A DNA stretch of 64,000 bases from CAJQLB01 sp041392065 (GCA_041392065.1 JAWKMU010000005.1:124001-188000); one strand, 5' to 3'; counted from the first letter of the stretch, positions 1-9,888 are shown. Notes: generated from the sequence alone by a model not told the origin. Made by a program: numbers and translations.

Positions 1-1
1 A

Positions 2-1606
2 ATAACAAGTGGTCTTGATAAGGATTACATTACAGAATACAGTTACGGAATTACTGAAACCTTTAACTTGTTTATTCCACGTTTTATGGGAGGAGGAAGC
101 TATGAAGATGTAGGCAAGAATTCAGAAACTTATGAGTTTTTCAGAAATCTTGGCGCAACTCCAGTGCAAGCTTTAAATGAAGTAAAGCAAACACCAACGT
201 ATTGGGGAAAACAACCTATTGTAGAAGCTCCAGCTTATGTTGGTGCTGTTGTGATTTTCTTGTTTGTTTTGGCGTTATTTTTAGTAAAGGGTAGATTGAA
301 GTGGTGGCTGGTTACAGGAACTATCATTTCGTTAATGCTTTCATATGGAAAAAACCTTGGTTTTTTAACTGATTTGTTTATTGATTATTTTCCACTATAT
401 AATAAGTTTCGTGCTGTAAGTTCCATACAAGTTATTCTCGAATTGTGTATTCCAATACTAGCTATGTTTGGTTTGTCAAGATTATTTAATGATTTTGAGA
501 ATAAAGACGAAAAAATAAAAGCTTTAAAAAATACTACTATAATTACAGGTGGATTGGCTTTGGTTTTTCTTTTGTTTAAAGGAGGTTTGTTTGATTTTGT
601 AGGTAATAATGATGGACGATATATTCAAGCGTATGGGCAAGGGTTTATTGATGCTGTAAAAACTGATAGAATGTCCTTTTTTGTTAATGATACTTTAAGA
701 ACTTTGGTTTTGGTGTTACTTTCGGCTGGAGCAGTTTGGTTCTTTTTAAAGAATAAACTCTCTGAAAAATTAGTTGTTATTGTATTTGCAATTCTTATTT
801 TATTTGACTTAGTTTTAGTAGATAGACGTTATGTAAATAACGATGATTTTGTATCAGCCATTCAGGTGCAAAAGCCTTATCAAGCCAGTCCTGTTGATTT
901 AGAGATTCAAAAAGACACCACTCATTTTAGAGTTTTTGATTTAACAACAGGGAATACTAAACCTTCCTATTTTCATAATTCTTTAAATGGTTACCATGCT
1001 GCAAAAATGCAGCGTTATGATGATGTGTTTGACTTCTATATCGCACAGAACCATTTAGGAGTGTTAAACATGTTAAACACCAAATACATCATTGCACAAA
1101 ATGAAGAAGGAGAGGTGTTTCCTTATCAGAATACTGATGCTAATGGTAATGCTTGGTTTATTTCAGAACTGGAAGAAAAATCAAGTGCTAATGAAGAAAT
1201 TATGGCATTGGATAGTTTAGATAATAAGAACAAAGCTGTTTATTCAGGTTTTAGTGGATTTCCAAACGAGTTCCAATTAGATTCAATAGCATCAATAAAA
1301 TTAATAGAATACAAACCTAATTACTTGAAATATCAATCAGAGAACAGTGAAGATGGCTTTGCTGTATTTTCAGAAAATTATTATACTCACGGTTGGAAAT
1401 CTTATATAGACGGAAACGAAACACCTCACAATCGCGTTAACTACATATTAAGAGGAATGGAAGTGCCAGCAGGAAATCATACCATTGAGTTTAAGTTTGA
1501 GCCAGAAGTTATAAGAACTGGGAGCACTATTGCTATTGCAAGTTCAATTGTTTTAATGCTTTTGTTGGTAGCATGTCTGTTTTTTCAGTTAAAAAAAAGA
1601 GATTAA
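2..1606 (+). CDS. YfhO-like multi-pass membrane protein, 5' end outside the window
   Basis: The reading frame is open from base 2, so the gene starts upstream of the window; the TTG near base 68 lies inside the protein and is not a credible start. The visible part has several hydrophobic segments, a long extracytoplasmic domain, and a last membrane helix just before the basic tail KKRD. The block around residues 460-500, with YYTHGWKSYIDG and LRGMEVPAGNHTIEFKFEP, is typical of the C-terminal domain of YfhO-like proteins, which are associated with glycosylation of envelope polymers. The two genes that follow encode a glycosyltransferase and a flippase, which fits a role in surface glycan assembly. 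The exact substrate cannot be read from sequence. Confidence 0.8.
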   Translation: MTSGLDKDYITEYSYGITETFNLFIPRFMGGGSYEDVGKNSETYEFFRNLGATPVQALNEVKQTPTYWGKQPIVEAPAYVGAVVIFLFVLALFLVKGRLKWWLVTGTIISLMLSYGKNLGFLTDLFIDYFPLYNKFRAVSSIQVILELCIPILAMFGLSRLFNDFENKDEKIKALKNTTIITGGLALVFLLFKGGLFDFVGNNDGRYIQAYGQGFIDAVKTDRMSFFVNDTLRTLVLVLLSAGAVWFFLKNKLSEKLVVIVFAILILFDLVLVDRRYVNNDDFVSAIQVQKPYQASPVDLEIQKDTTHFRVFDLTTGNTKPSYFHNSLNGYHAAKMQRYDDVFDFYIAQNHLGVLNMLNTKYIIAQNEEGEVFPYQNTDANGNAWFISELEEKSSANEEIMALDSLDNKNKAVYSGFSGFPNEFQLDSIASIKLIEYKPNYLKYQSENSEDGFAVFSENYYTHGWKSYIDGNETPHNRVNYILRGMEVPAGNHTIEFKFEPEVIRTGSTIAIASSIVLMLLLVACLFFQLKKRD

Positions 1607-1633
1607 GAAGTTTGTTTTTGTTAACAACAAAAC

Positions 1634-2926
1634 ATGGATAAAAAAAAGGTTTTAATCGTTACATACTATTGGCCACCAGCTGGTGGTCCAGGTGTGCAAC
1701 GTTGGTTAAAATTCATAAAATACTTACCAGATTTTAATATTGAGCCTATAGTTTACGTGCCTTCAAACCCAAGTTATCCAGTAATAGATGAAAGTTTAGT
1801 TGATGAAATTCCTAAAGGATTAGCCATAATTAAACAACCAATAGCTGAACCTTATAAACTAGCAAGTAAATTATCCAAACGCAAGTCAGATGCTATTAGT
1901 AAAGGCATTATTCCTGATAAAAAAAGGCAAGGCCTTATGGAGCGACTGTTGCTTTTTGTAAGAGGCAATTTTTTTATACCTGATGCCAGAAAAAAATGGA
2001 TTAAACCTTCTGTGCGATATCTTTCATCATATATCAGGAATTATAATATAAATATTGTAATTACAACAGGACCACCACATAGTTTGCATCTTATTGGTTT
2101 ACAACTAAAAAGTAAATTAAACATTAATTGGATTGCCGACTTTAGAGACCCTTGGACCACAATAGGTTATCATAAGAAGTTAAAACTTCTGCCAATGTCT
2201 AAGAAAAATCATAAGGCTTTAGAAAGTAAAGTGCTTAATTCTGCAGATAAAATTATTGTGACCAGCAATAATACTAAACTAAATTTTTCTTCTCTTACCC
2301 AAAAACCAATTGAAGTGATTACCAATGGTTATGATTACCATTCTATTGAAAATGTTAAACTGGATAATAAGTTTACTTTGGCTCACATTGGGTCTTTATT
2401 ATCTGATAGAAACCCTGTAGTGCTTTGGAAAGCTTTAAATGAGCTTGTTGTTGAAAATAAAGTTTTTGCCTCTATGTTTCAGCTCAACTTTATAGGTGTT
2501 GTAAGCGAAGGAGTTTTAAAAAGTATAGAACAACATAATCTTTCGCAATATGTTAGTCTAAAAGGCTACGTATCTCATGAGGAAGCCATTAAGTACCAAA
2601 AACAATCACAAGTTTTGCTGCTTATTGAAATAGATTCAGAAGACACCAAGTGTATTATTCCAGGTAAATTATTTGAGTATATGGTTTCAGGTAGACCAAT
2701 TTTAGCATTTGGTCCAAAAGGTTCGGATGTTTCAGAAATTTTAAGAAACACAAATACGGGAAACTACTTTTTATATAGTGACCATGAAGCTATTAAAGAA
2801 GCCATTTTGGATATGTTTGAAGCTTTTAGAACTGGACACTTAAAAAGCAATGCTATTGGGTTGCAACAATACAATAGGAAGACTTTGACTTCAAAACTCG
2901 CTGAACTAATAAACAATTTGCAGTAA
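1634..2926 (+). CDS. Glycosyltransferase family 4/1-like protein
   Basis: A 430-residue cytoplasmic protein starting at ATG 1634. The N-terminus has the strand followed by WPPAGGPGVQRW (residues 14-25), usual for the acceptor-binding N-domain of GT-B glycosyltransferases of this type. The C-terminal domain has IIPGKLFEYMVSGRPILAFGP (about residues 340-360), the nucleotide-sugar binding helix with its glutamate. It probably transfers a sugar from an activated donor to a lipid-linked or glycan acceptor. It lies 27 bases after the YfhO-like gene and one base before the flippase gene, so the three are likely one transcript. Donor and acceptor are unknown. Confidence 0.85.
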   Translation: MDKKKVLIVTYYWPPAGGPGVQRWLKFIKYLPDFNIEPIVYVPSNPSYPVIDESLVDEIPKGLAIIKQPIAEPYKLASKLSKRKSDAISKGIIPDKKRQGLMERLLLFVRGNFFIPDARKKWIKPSVRYLSSYIRNYNINIVITTGPPHSLHLIGLQLKSKLNINWIADFRDPWTTIGYHKKLKLLPMSKKNHKALESKVLNSADKIIVTSNNTKLNFSSLTQKPIEVITNGYDYHSIENVKLDNKFTLAHIGSLLSDRNPVVLWKALNELVVENKVFASMFQLNFIGVVSEGVLKSIEQHNLSQYVSLKGYVSHEEAIKYQKQSQVLLLIEIDSEDTKCIIPGKLFEYMVSGRPILAFGPKGSDVSEILRNTNTGNYFLYSDHEAIKEAILDMFEAFRTGHLKSNAIGLQQYNRKTLTSKLAELINNLQ

Positions 2927-2927
2927 A

Positions 2928-4391
2928 ATGGGAATTGTACAAAACCAAACACTTAAAAACACAATTACGACCTATTTAGGTTTTGGTATAGGTGCTATAA
3001 ACACCTTATTTCTGTACACAAAATTTATGTCTGAGGCCTATTATGGTCTTGTAATGTACATTCTTTCTACTGCTTATGTTATGATGCCATTATTGGCTTT
3101 TGGCGCTCATAACACTATAATAAAGTTTTACTCTTCATACAAAACAAGAAACAACATCAATAGCTTTTTAACATGGATGCTTCTTTTACCATTATTTATT
3201 GCAGTTCCATTAGGCTTAATTGGTCATTTTTGTTTTGAAAGCATAAGCGAATTTTTATCAAGAAGAAACCCAATAGTAAAAGATTATGTTTGGCTTATAT
3301 ATGTTTCTGCCATAGCATTTTCATATTTTGAAGTGTTTTATGCATGGACTAAGGTGCACATGAATAGCGTAATTGGTAATTTTTTAATGGAAGTGTCTCA
3401 CAGAATTGGCATAGCCATTATGCTGTTTTGTTTATATTTTAAAGTTATAGATATTGAAACTTTTGTGTATGCAGTTGTTGGAGTTTATGTGCTAAGAACC
3501 CTTTTAATGATGTTGTATGCGTTTTATGTTAGACGCCCAATGTTTCGTTTAGGTAAATTTCCCAATATGGTTGCGGTTTTTAAATATTCGGCAATTATTA
3601 TTCTTGCTGGTTCAGTTGCCAACATCATTTTGGAGGTTGATAAGTTTATGATAGGTCAGTTTATAGAAATAGAAAAAGTGGCTTATTATGGAGTTGCCAT
3701 TTATATTGCTACTGTTATTGGTGTTCCTTCAAGAAGTATGCACCAAATTACCAATCCTATTACTGCTAAATTTTTAAATGAAAAGAATAGGGAAGGGTTA
3801 CACGATTTATACAAAAAAAGTTCTCTTAACCTATTTATTATCAGTGGTCTTATTTTCTTATTGATTATTTTGAACATCAAACAGTTATATTTATTAATTC
3901 CACCTGATTATGCTGGAGGTTTATTTGTTGTACTTTTAATAAGTATTGCAAAGTTATCTGATAATATTATTGGTAACAACAATGCTATTTTGTTCAATAG
4001 TGATTATTACAGAGTCGTTTTGGCATTAGGAGTATTATTGGCAATAATGACTGTGCTTTTTAATATTCTTTTAATTCCTAAATATGGAATTAATGGAGCA
4101 GGATTTGCAACATTTATGTCTATTGTAATATATAATGCTGCTAAAGTTGGTTTTGTATATTATAAATTTAAGATGTCTCCGTTTTGCCTTAATACTTTAA
4201 AAACATTGATTATAATTGTGGCTTTTTCAGGAATTTTCTATTTTTTGGATTTTCCATTTCACCCAATTATTAATATTTCAATAAAATCATTGCTAATTGG
4301 CTTAGGTTATGCTTTGCTTGTTTATAGAATGAATTTATCTGAAGACATAACCTTGTTGTTTGATAAATTTTTAAAGAAGTTTACAGCCTAA
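2928..4391 (+). CDS. Polysaccharide flippase-like membrane protein (MATE/Wzx type)
   Basis: A 487-residue protein almost entirely made of hydrophobic segments, about 12-14 predicted by eye, with short charged loops, as in oligosaccharide flippases of the Wzx/PST family. The conserved region near residues 225-245, with a glycine-alanine-rich helix followed by EVDKFMIGQF, matches the usual pattern where a charged patch opens the second half. The start codon is one base after the previous stop, so translation is probably coupled. It is expected to move lipid-linked glycans across the inner membrane. Which glycan it moves is not shown here. Confidence 0.8.
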   Translation: MGIVQNQTLKNTITTYLGFGIGAINTLFLYTKFMSEAYYGLVMYILSTAYVMMPLLAFGAHNTIIKFYSSYKTRNNINSFLTWMLLLPLFIAVPLGLIGHFCFESISEFLSRRNPIVKDYVWLIYVSAIAFSYFEVFYAWTKVHMNSVIGNFLMEVSHRIGIAIMLFCLYFKVIDIETFVYAVVGVYVLRTLLMMLYAFYVRRPMFRLGKFPNMVAVFKYSAIIILAGSVANIILEVDKFMIGQFIEIEKVAYYGVAIYIATVIGVPSRSMHQITNPITAKFLNEKNREGLHDLYKKSSLNLFIISGLIFLLIILNIKQLYLLIPPDYAGGLFVVLLISIAKLSDNIIGNNNAILFNSDYYRVVLALGVLLAIMTVLFNILLIPKYGINGAGFATFMSIVIYNAAKVGFVYYKFKMSPFCLNTLKTLIIIVAFSGIFYFLDFPFHPIINISIKSLLIGLGYALLVYRMNLSEDITLLFDKFLKKFTA

Positions 4392-4400
4392 TAAAACGGA

Positions 4401-4442
4401 AAATCCCGCAAGGTGCTTTGAGGCATACGACTTGCAGGACTT
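4401..4442. terminator. Imperfect inverted repeat between convergent genes
   Basis: Arms at 4401-4412 and 4431-4442 pair at 10 of 12 positions around an 18-base loop. They lie just after the flippase stop and before the 3' end of the minus-strand gene that follows. There is no clear T-run on either side, so this may be a weak bidirectional terminator or an RNA 3'-end structure. Confidence 0.35.
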
Positions 4443-4467
4443 CCTAACTAACCAACCAAAATTATGT

Positions 4468-5538
4468 TTATTGTTGTCTACCTCTTGATCTTTTAGTTGT
4501 AGAACCTGAAGATCTTGAAGTGGTACTTCTTTGAGGTGTAGATTTTGCTACACGCTGAGATTTATTGTTATCTATAGAGCGTTTGCTTACAGAATTCGTT
4601 TTTCTGTTTGGTGTTGTTTTTGCAACACGTTTTGTAGGTGTCGATTTTTTTTCAACAGTTCTTGTACCTCTTACGCCTACTTCTTGCTTTTTGCCTTCAT
4701 TTCGTCTATCTACTGATCTATTTATTGTTTTTCTTTCATCAAGGCGTTTGGTTTCAACTCGTCTTGATGTTACATTACCAGATTGGTTTCTTCTTGAAGT
4801 GTTTCTTGAGTTGTCTGCCAATCTGCTGTCGCGTCTTCCATCTTTACTTTGTATGTATCTATCGCTTCGTCTATTTGTATTTGTAACTCTTGTGTCTCTT
4901 CTGCTGCTACTATAAGACACATTTGGTCTGTAATTATCTCTATATGGTCTGTAATATGTATGTCTTATTGGAGTATAATACTGTCTATAAGGTCTGTTGT
5001 AAACAATACAAGAGGTAACTACTGGAATTGCATAGTATCTATGCCAAGGTCTGTAAACATAATACCTATTGTACACGTTAATAAATCCTGTATAGTGAGT
5101 AAATACATTAAATCTGTTATAGTGAACATATAAGCCACCAACTCTTGCTACTCGACCAAAATTGTTATATCTAATATGAACATTTCCAGCTTGAACAATA
5201 CGACCATAGTAATCATAAAAAATTGGTACATTCTCAATTTGTATTACTGCTCCAAAGTCGTCATACTGTACATAAGCATCGTAACTATATCCAGAGTTAA
5301 AGCTAATACTAACACCACCAAAATCTGCATAAGCACCAAAATTTGGGCCATAACGCTCTACATTGAAGTCAAATTGACCATCAGGGAATATGGCAAATTC
5401 TATACCTTGTTCCACAAATATGAAAGAATTGCCATAACCTCTATCATAAAAATGTCTACCAGTTTTACTGGTTGTGGTTGCTAAAGCAGCTACTCCTGTC
5501 AGGAGAAATACTGCTATAAAAGTTCCTAATTTTTTCAT
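4468..5538 (-). CDS. Secreted Tyr/Arg-rich basic protein of unknown function
   Basis: A 356-residue protein with an N-terminal signal peptide (about residues 1-20, MKKLGTFIAVFLLTGVAALA). Residues 25-150 carry a run of short Gly/Asn/Tyr-rich strands in which a pattern like YDYYGRI, YNNFGRV, HYNRF recurs, suggesting a small beta-repeat domain. Residues 155-215 are very rich in Tyr, Arg and Pro. From about residue 215 to the end the protein is almost only Arg, Lys, Ser, Thr, Asn and Gln, so the mature protein is strongly basic and likely disordered at its end. It lacks a recognised catalytic motif. A role in binding acidic surface polymers or nucleic acids outside the cell is conceivable but unproven. 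Confidence 0.75.
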   Translation of the reverse strand: MKKLGTFIAVFLLTGVAALATTTSKTGRHFYDRGYGNSFIFVEQGIEFAIFPDGQFDFNVERYGPNFGAYADFGGVSISFNSGYSYDAYVQYDDFGAVIQIENVPIFYDYYGRIVQAGNVHIRYNNFGRVARVGGLYVHYNRFNVFTHYTGFINVYNRYYVYRPWHRYYAIPVVTSCIVYNRPYRQYYTPIRHTYYRPYRDNYRPNVSYSSSRRDTRVTNTNRRSDRYIQSKDGRRDSRLADNSRNTSRRNQSGNVTSRRVETKRLDERKTINRSVDRRNEGKKQEVGVRGTRTVEKKSTPTKRVAKTTPNRKTNSVSKRSIDNNKSQRVAKSTPQRSTTSRSSGSTTKRSRGRQQ

Positions 5539-5750
5539 AATTGTTTGTTTTAAGATTGAACACGTTTTCTTAAATACAAACAGCGTGCCAAAAAAAACAT
5601 GCTTAGTTTAATTAATTGAAAATCAATTTAATAATAAAAAATTAGAATAATTATCAGAGCTTCTATGTATTTTTTGAAAGGTAATTGGATAATAATAATT
5701 AATGATAAGATTAAAATGTATTATTTTTATGCAAAACCAATCATTGTTAA

Positions 5751-6878
5751 ATGGAAAATAATAAGGAATTAAGTAAAACTTCTGATAAAGAAAACATAGA
5801 GGATTTTACTTTAGAACCTAATAGTATAATTTGCCAGAATTGCGAGAAAACTCACAATGTTGAGTTTAAATTTTGTCCACATTGCGGTCAACAAGCAAAC
5901 GACAAGCTAACAGTTGGCGTGTTATTTTATAACACTATTGCCAATTATTTTTCATTTGATGCCAGATTTTTCAGGAGTTTTATTCCATTGGTTTTTAAAC
6001 CAGGAGTTTTAGCAAAACGATTTGTTAGTGGTAAGCGGTTGATGTATTTGCATCCTGCTCAGATGTATTTGTTCATTTCGGTGGTTTTTTTCTTTTTATT
6101 TTCTTTTAAAATACGCGAGTATAACTCAGATGTAGATAAAGCATTAAAAAAAGGCTTTGAAACTGTTGAAAAAGATTCAGTAAATATGAGTCCAATAGAC
6201 TCAACAACAGTTAAAAAACTGAATGAATCTTTTAAAAACCAAGGCTTAATGTCTGGATTATCTGAACAAGAACAACAAGAATTGGACTCAGTTTTTACTG
6301 CAGTTTCAAGGCCTCAAAGTGTAAAAAACAATTTTTCATTTGGATATGATAGGGAAAAGTTGGATTCATTGATTCTTGTAGGCGCATCTGAAAAAGAGCA
6401 ATTAAAAGCAGTTGGAATGGAAGATGATGTAGGTTTTCTAAAAAAGACATTTTATAGACAGGTTATAAAATTCCACAAAAATAAAGGAGGTGGTATTTTA
6501 CAAGCTTTATTTGACAGTATACCAATTTCCTTGTTTGTTTTATTACCAATTTTTGCATTGATTTTAAAAGTATTTTTTTGGAGACGAGGCACTTTTGCGC
6601 ACCATTTAGTATTCAGCTTTTATTATTTTTCCTTTTTGTTTGTTACTATGAGTATAGTTTTGGCATTCAATTATTTAGTGGTAGATATTCCAGATTGGAT
6701 AGATTGGCTCATTATAATGTCTACCTTTTTCTATTTGGTTTTTGCCATGCGAACATTTTATCAGCAAGGCTTTATTATTAGCTTTTTTAAGGCAAGTATA
6801 ACAAGTTTTATATATATGATGTTTGTTTTGCCTGTAGCAGTAACTATAATGTTAGGACTTGCTTTTTTATTTTATTAA
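5751..6878 (+). CDS. DUF3667-type zinc-ribbon membrane protein
   Basis: A 375-residue protein. Residues 28-50 form a zinc ribbon (CQNCEK, then CPHCGQQ). This is followed by the conserved block with DARFFRSFIPLVFKPGVLA and FVSGKRLMYLHPAQMYLF, characteristic of the DUF3667 family, and then a first membrane segment. Residues 120-240 are hydrophilic and partly helical, and the last third has about four more hydrophobic segments. The family is common in Bacteroidota and has no assigned function that I know of. Its stop codon overlaps the stop of uvrA on the other strand by four bases. Confidence 0.85.
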   Translation: MENNKELSKTSDKENIEDFTLEPNSIICQNCEKTHNVEFKFCPHCGQQANDKLTVGVLFYNTIANYFSFDARFFRSFIPLVFKPGVLAKRFVSGKRLMYLHPAQMYLFISVVFFFLFSFKIREYNSDVDKALKKGFETVEKDSVNMSPIDSTTVKKLNESFKNQGLMSGLSEQEQQELDSVFTAVSRPQSVKNNFSFGYDREKLDSLILVGASEKEQLKAVGMEDDVGFLKKTFYRQVIKFHKNKGGGILQALFDSIPISLFVLLPIFALILKVFFWRRGTFAHHLVFSFYYFSFLFVTMSIVLAFNYLVVDIPDWIDWLIIMSTFFYLVFAMRTFYQQGFIISFFKASITSFIYMMFVLPVAVTIMLGLAFLFY

Positions 6879-9652
6879 AGCTTTTCTTTTAAGTATTGTC
6901 CTGTAAAAGATTCTTTAATCTTTGTGATTTCTTCAGGAGTTCCAGTAGCCATAAGCGAACCACCATTTTCGCCACCTTCTGGACCTAAATCAATAATATA
7001 ATCAGCACATTTAATAAGCTCAAGATTATGCTCAACAACAATAATTGAATGACCTTTGTCTATCAATGCATTAAAGGATTTCAATAGTTTTTTAATATCG
7101 TGGAAATGAAGTCCAGTGGTTGGTTCATCAAAGATAAATAAAGCCGTTTCCTTAGTGTTTCCTTTGCCTAAAAATGTTGCTAATTTAATTCGTTGTGCTT
7201 CGCCACCAGAAAGTGTTGAAGAACTTTGACCAAGCGTAACGTAACCCAATCCAACATCTTGAAGTGGTTGCAGTTTGTTTTTTATTTTAGATTCTCCATG
7301 TTTTTCAAAAAAAGCTACAGCATCATCAATGGTTAAGTTTAAGATATCGTCAATAGACTTATCTTTGAAAGTGACTTCTAAAACCTCTTTTTTAAAGCGT
7401 TTGCCTTTACAGGTTTCACATTCCAGATGCACATCTGCCATAAACTGCATCTCGATAGTGACTTCGCCTTCACCTTTGCAGGTTTCACAACGTCCACCAT
7501 CAACATTAAAACTAAAATGTTTAGCTTGATAACCTCTAATTTTACTCAATTTTTGCTTTGAAAACAAGGCTCTAATATCGTCATAAGCCTTAATATAAGT
7601 CACAGGATTTGAGCGAGATGATCTACCAATTGGGTTTTGATCTACAAATTCTATATGTTTTACATTACTAAAATTTCCGGAGATAGAGGTAAAGTCTCCA
7701 GGTTTATCACCATAACTTCCTATTTCTTTTAAAAGAGCAGGATACAATATTTTTTTAATCAATGTGCTTTTCCCACTTCCTGAAACTCCTGTCACAACAG
7801 TGAGCATTCCTAATGGAAATGTTACATCAATATTTTTAAGATTGTGTTCTCTTGCTCCTTTTAAATTAATGTAATATTTTGATGTTCTACGTTGTTTTGG
7901 GATTTCTATTTTTAGAGAACCATTTAAGTATTTTGCAGTTAGAGAATTTGATGAGAGAATATCATTGTAACTTCCTGTTGCTACAACATTACCACCAAAA
8001 GTTCCAGCTTCAGGACCAATATCGATAATTTCGTCAGCTTGTGCCATAATATCTTCGTCATGCTCGACCACTATAACTGTGTTGCCCAAATCGCGAAGTG
8101 ATTTTAAAACTGTTATTAAACGTTCTGTATCACGAGGATGAAGCCCAATACTTGGTTCGTCTAAAATATACATTGAGCCAACAAGACTGCTACCGAGAGA
8201 AGTTGCTAAATTAATACGCTGGCTTTCACCTCCAGATAACGTGTTTGATTTTCTGTTTAGGGTTAAGTAATCTAAACCAACATTTGTTAAAAATGAAAGT
8301 CTGTTGTTTATTTCAGCCAGTAAACGTTTGGCAACTTTTGCATCATAATCGTTAAGTTCAAACTGTTTGAAGAAGGTGCTTAATTTTTTTAAAGGCATTT
8401 CAACTAAATCTGTAATTGTTGCATTAGCAACTCTCACATAATTGGCTTCAGGTCTTAAGCGTTTTCCTTTGCAAGCATTACATTTTGTTTTGCCTCTGTA
8501 ACGAGATAACATGACTCTATTTTGAATTTTATAGGCTTTGGCTTCTAACTCTTCAAAAAAGGAGTTTAAACCTTCAAAATACTCATTGCCATCCCAAATG
8601 AGCTGTTTTTGTTCAGTAGTTAACTCAAAATAAGGCTTATGAATTGGAAAATCGAACTTATGCGAATTATTTATCAATTGATCGCGATACCAACTCATGC
8701 TTTCGCCTCGCCAAGCAAAAATGGCATTGTCATAAATGGATAAGCTTGTGTTTGGTACCACTAAATTTTCATCAATACCAATAACATCTCCATAACCTTC
8801 ACATTTTGGACAAGCACCATAAGGATTATTAAAACTGAACAAATGGATGTTTGGCTCTGAGAATTTAATATTATCCAGTTCAAATTTATTACTGAAGTGT
8901 CTTAATGAGTTATCTGAAAGTTTTTCGATATAACATTCGCCTTTGCCTTCAAAAAATGCCATTTGTATGGCATCAGCCAAGCGGTTGTAAAAATCTTCCT
9001 CATGCTTAATAACAATTCTATCTACAACCAATTGAATATTTTCACCTTCATTTATTACATCGTCAATGCGCTTAACCTCATTATTTACTTTAACACGAGC
9101 ATAACCTTGCTGATTTAAAGCTTTAAGTTTATGGTCCATATTTCTGCCTTCTTCAAGATGAATAGGAGAAAGGAGGAGGAGTTTTTCACCCTCTTTAAGA
9201 GTTTTAACATGATTTATGACGTCTGAAACAGAATCTTTCTTTACTTCTTCACCAGATTTTGGTGAGTAAGTTTTACCAATTCTGGCAAACAATAATTTAA
9301 GGTAGTCATAAATTTCGGTAGTTGTACCAACTGTTGAACGTGGATTGGTTGAGTTTACTTTTTGCTCAATAGCAATAGCTGGAGCTATACCTTTAATATA
9401 ATCTACTTTGGGTTTGTTAAGTCTTCCCAAAAACTGTCTTGCATAACTTGAAAGGCTTTCTACATAGCGTCTTTGTCCTTCTGCATACAAAGTGTCAAAC
9501 GCTAAACTTGACTTACCAGAACCTGATAAACCTGTAATAACCACTAATTTATTTCTCGGAATTGCAACATTAATATTTTTTAGGTTGTGCAATTTTGCGC
9601 CTTTTATAAGGATGTTTGACTTAGGGTTTTTGTCTAAAATGTCAGTATTCAT
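6875..9652 (-). CDS. uvrA: Excinuclease ABC subunit A (UvrA)
   Basis: A 925-residue protein, close to the usual length of about 940. It has two ABC ATPase modules: Walker A GLSGSGKSS near residue 45 with signature LSGGESQR near 470, and Walker A GVSGSGKST near 620 with signature LSGGEAQR near 812. The C-terminal zinc module is intact (CETCKGEGE near 721 and CETCKGKRF near 745). The first zinc module is incomplete: the second cysteine pair is present in CPKC after FNNPYGA, but the first CxxC is replaced by a stretch beginning HFSNKFELDN. UvrA recognises bulky lesions in nucleotide excision repair and loads UvrB. The partners uvrB and uvrC are not in this window. Confidence 0.97.
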   Translation of the reverse strand: MNTDILDKNPKSNILIKGAKLHNLKNINVAIPRNKLVVITGLSGSGKSSLAFDTLYAEGQRRYVESLSSYARQFLGRLNKPKVDYIKGIAPAIAIEQKVNSTNPRSTVGTTTEIYDYLKLLFARIGKTYSPKSGEEVKKDSVSDVINHVKTLKEGEKLLLLSPIHLEEGRNMDHKLKALNQQGYARVKVNNEVKRIDDVINEGENIQLVVDRIVIKHEEDFYNRLADAIQMAFFEGKGECYIEKLSDNSLRHFSNKFELDNIKFSEPNIHLFSFNNPYGACPKCEGYGDVIGIDENLVVPNTSLSIYDNAIFAWRGESMSWYRDQLINNSHKFDFPIHKPYFELTTEQKQLIWDGNEYFEGLNSFFEELEAKAYKIQNRVMLSRYRGKTKCNACKGKRLRPEANYVRVANATITDLVEMPLKKLSTFFKQFELNDYDAKVAKRLLAEINNRLSFLTNVGLDYLTLNRKSNTLSGGESQRINLATSLGSSLVGSMYILDEPSIGLHPRDTERLITVLKSLRDLGNTVIVVEHDEDIMAQADEIIDIGPEAGTFGGNVVATGSYNDILSSNSLTAKYLNGSLKIEIPKQRRTSKYYINLKGAREHNLKNIDVTFPLGMLTVVTGVSGSGKSTLIKKILYPALLKEIGSYGDKPGDFTSISGNFSNVKHIEFVDQNPIGRSSRSNPVTYIKAYDDIRALFSKQKLSKIRGYQAKHFSFNVDGGRCETCKGEGEVTIEMQFMADVHLECETCKGKRFKKEVLEVTFKDKSIDDILNLTIDDAVAFFEKHGESKIKNKLQPLQDVGLGYVTLGQSSSTLSGGEAQRIKLATFLGKGNTKETALFIFDEPTTGLHFHDIKKLLKSFNALIDKGHSIIVVEHNLELIKCADYIIDLGPEGGENGGSLMATGTPEEITKIKESFTGQYLKEKL

Positions 9653-9676
9653 CAGTAGTTTTCCAAAATAATCTTA

Positions 9677-9684
9677 CAAAGATA
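9677..9684 (-). promoter_or_regulatory. Possible -7 element for uvrA
   Basis: On the minus strand this reads TATCTTTG, matching TAnnTTTG, 25 bases upstream of the uvrA start. I see no convincing -33 element at the right distance. Confidence 0.35.
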
Positions 9685-9750
9685 CTATAAGTATTTCAGC
9701 AATAAAAGTGAAGTGTAATTATGTTAAATTGTTAAAAAAAGCAAATTCTT

Positions 9751-9783
9751 TTTGCATTTTAGGAACGATTGTTGTTATATTTG
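9751..9783 (+). promoter_or_regulatory. Bacteroidota-type promoter for the sigma factor gene
   Basis: TTTG at 9751-9754 and TATATTTG at 9776-9783 are separated by 21 bases, matching the TTTG / TAnnTTTG pattern of Bacteroidota primary-sigma promoters. This would leave a leader of roughly 100 bases before the ATG at 9889. The rest of the 236-bp gap between uvrA and this gene is A+T-rich with no other clear signal. Confidence 0.5.
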
Positions 9784-9888
9784 ACTTTGTATTAAACAGC
9801 AAATTAAACTATTAGCCTATTACATAACATTACTTTTTAAATTTTAATCCCCAAACACAAAACTATTTTGTGTATTAAAAGTAATGAT

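Noticed and set aside
4531..5484. Several plus-strand reading frames opposite the secreted basic protein gene
   Set aside because: They are low-complexity shadows: rich in Phe, Leu, Ser and Cys because they are the complement of Arg/Tyr-rich codons. The minus-strand product has a proper signal peptide and is the real gene.
9868..9888. An upstream TTG start for the sigma factor
   Set aside because: The seven extra residues do not resemble the start of the family, and an ATG lies at the expected position.
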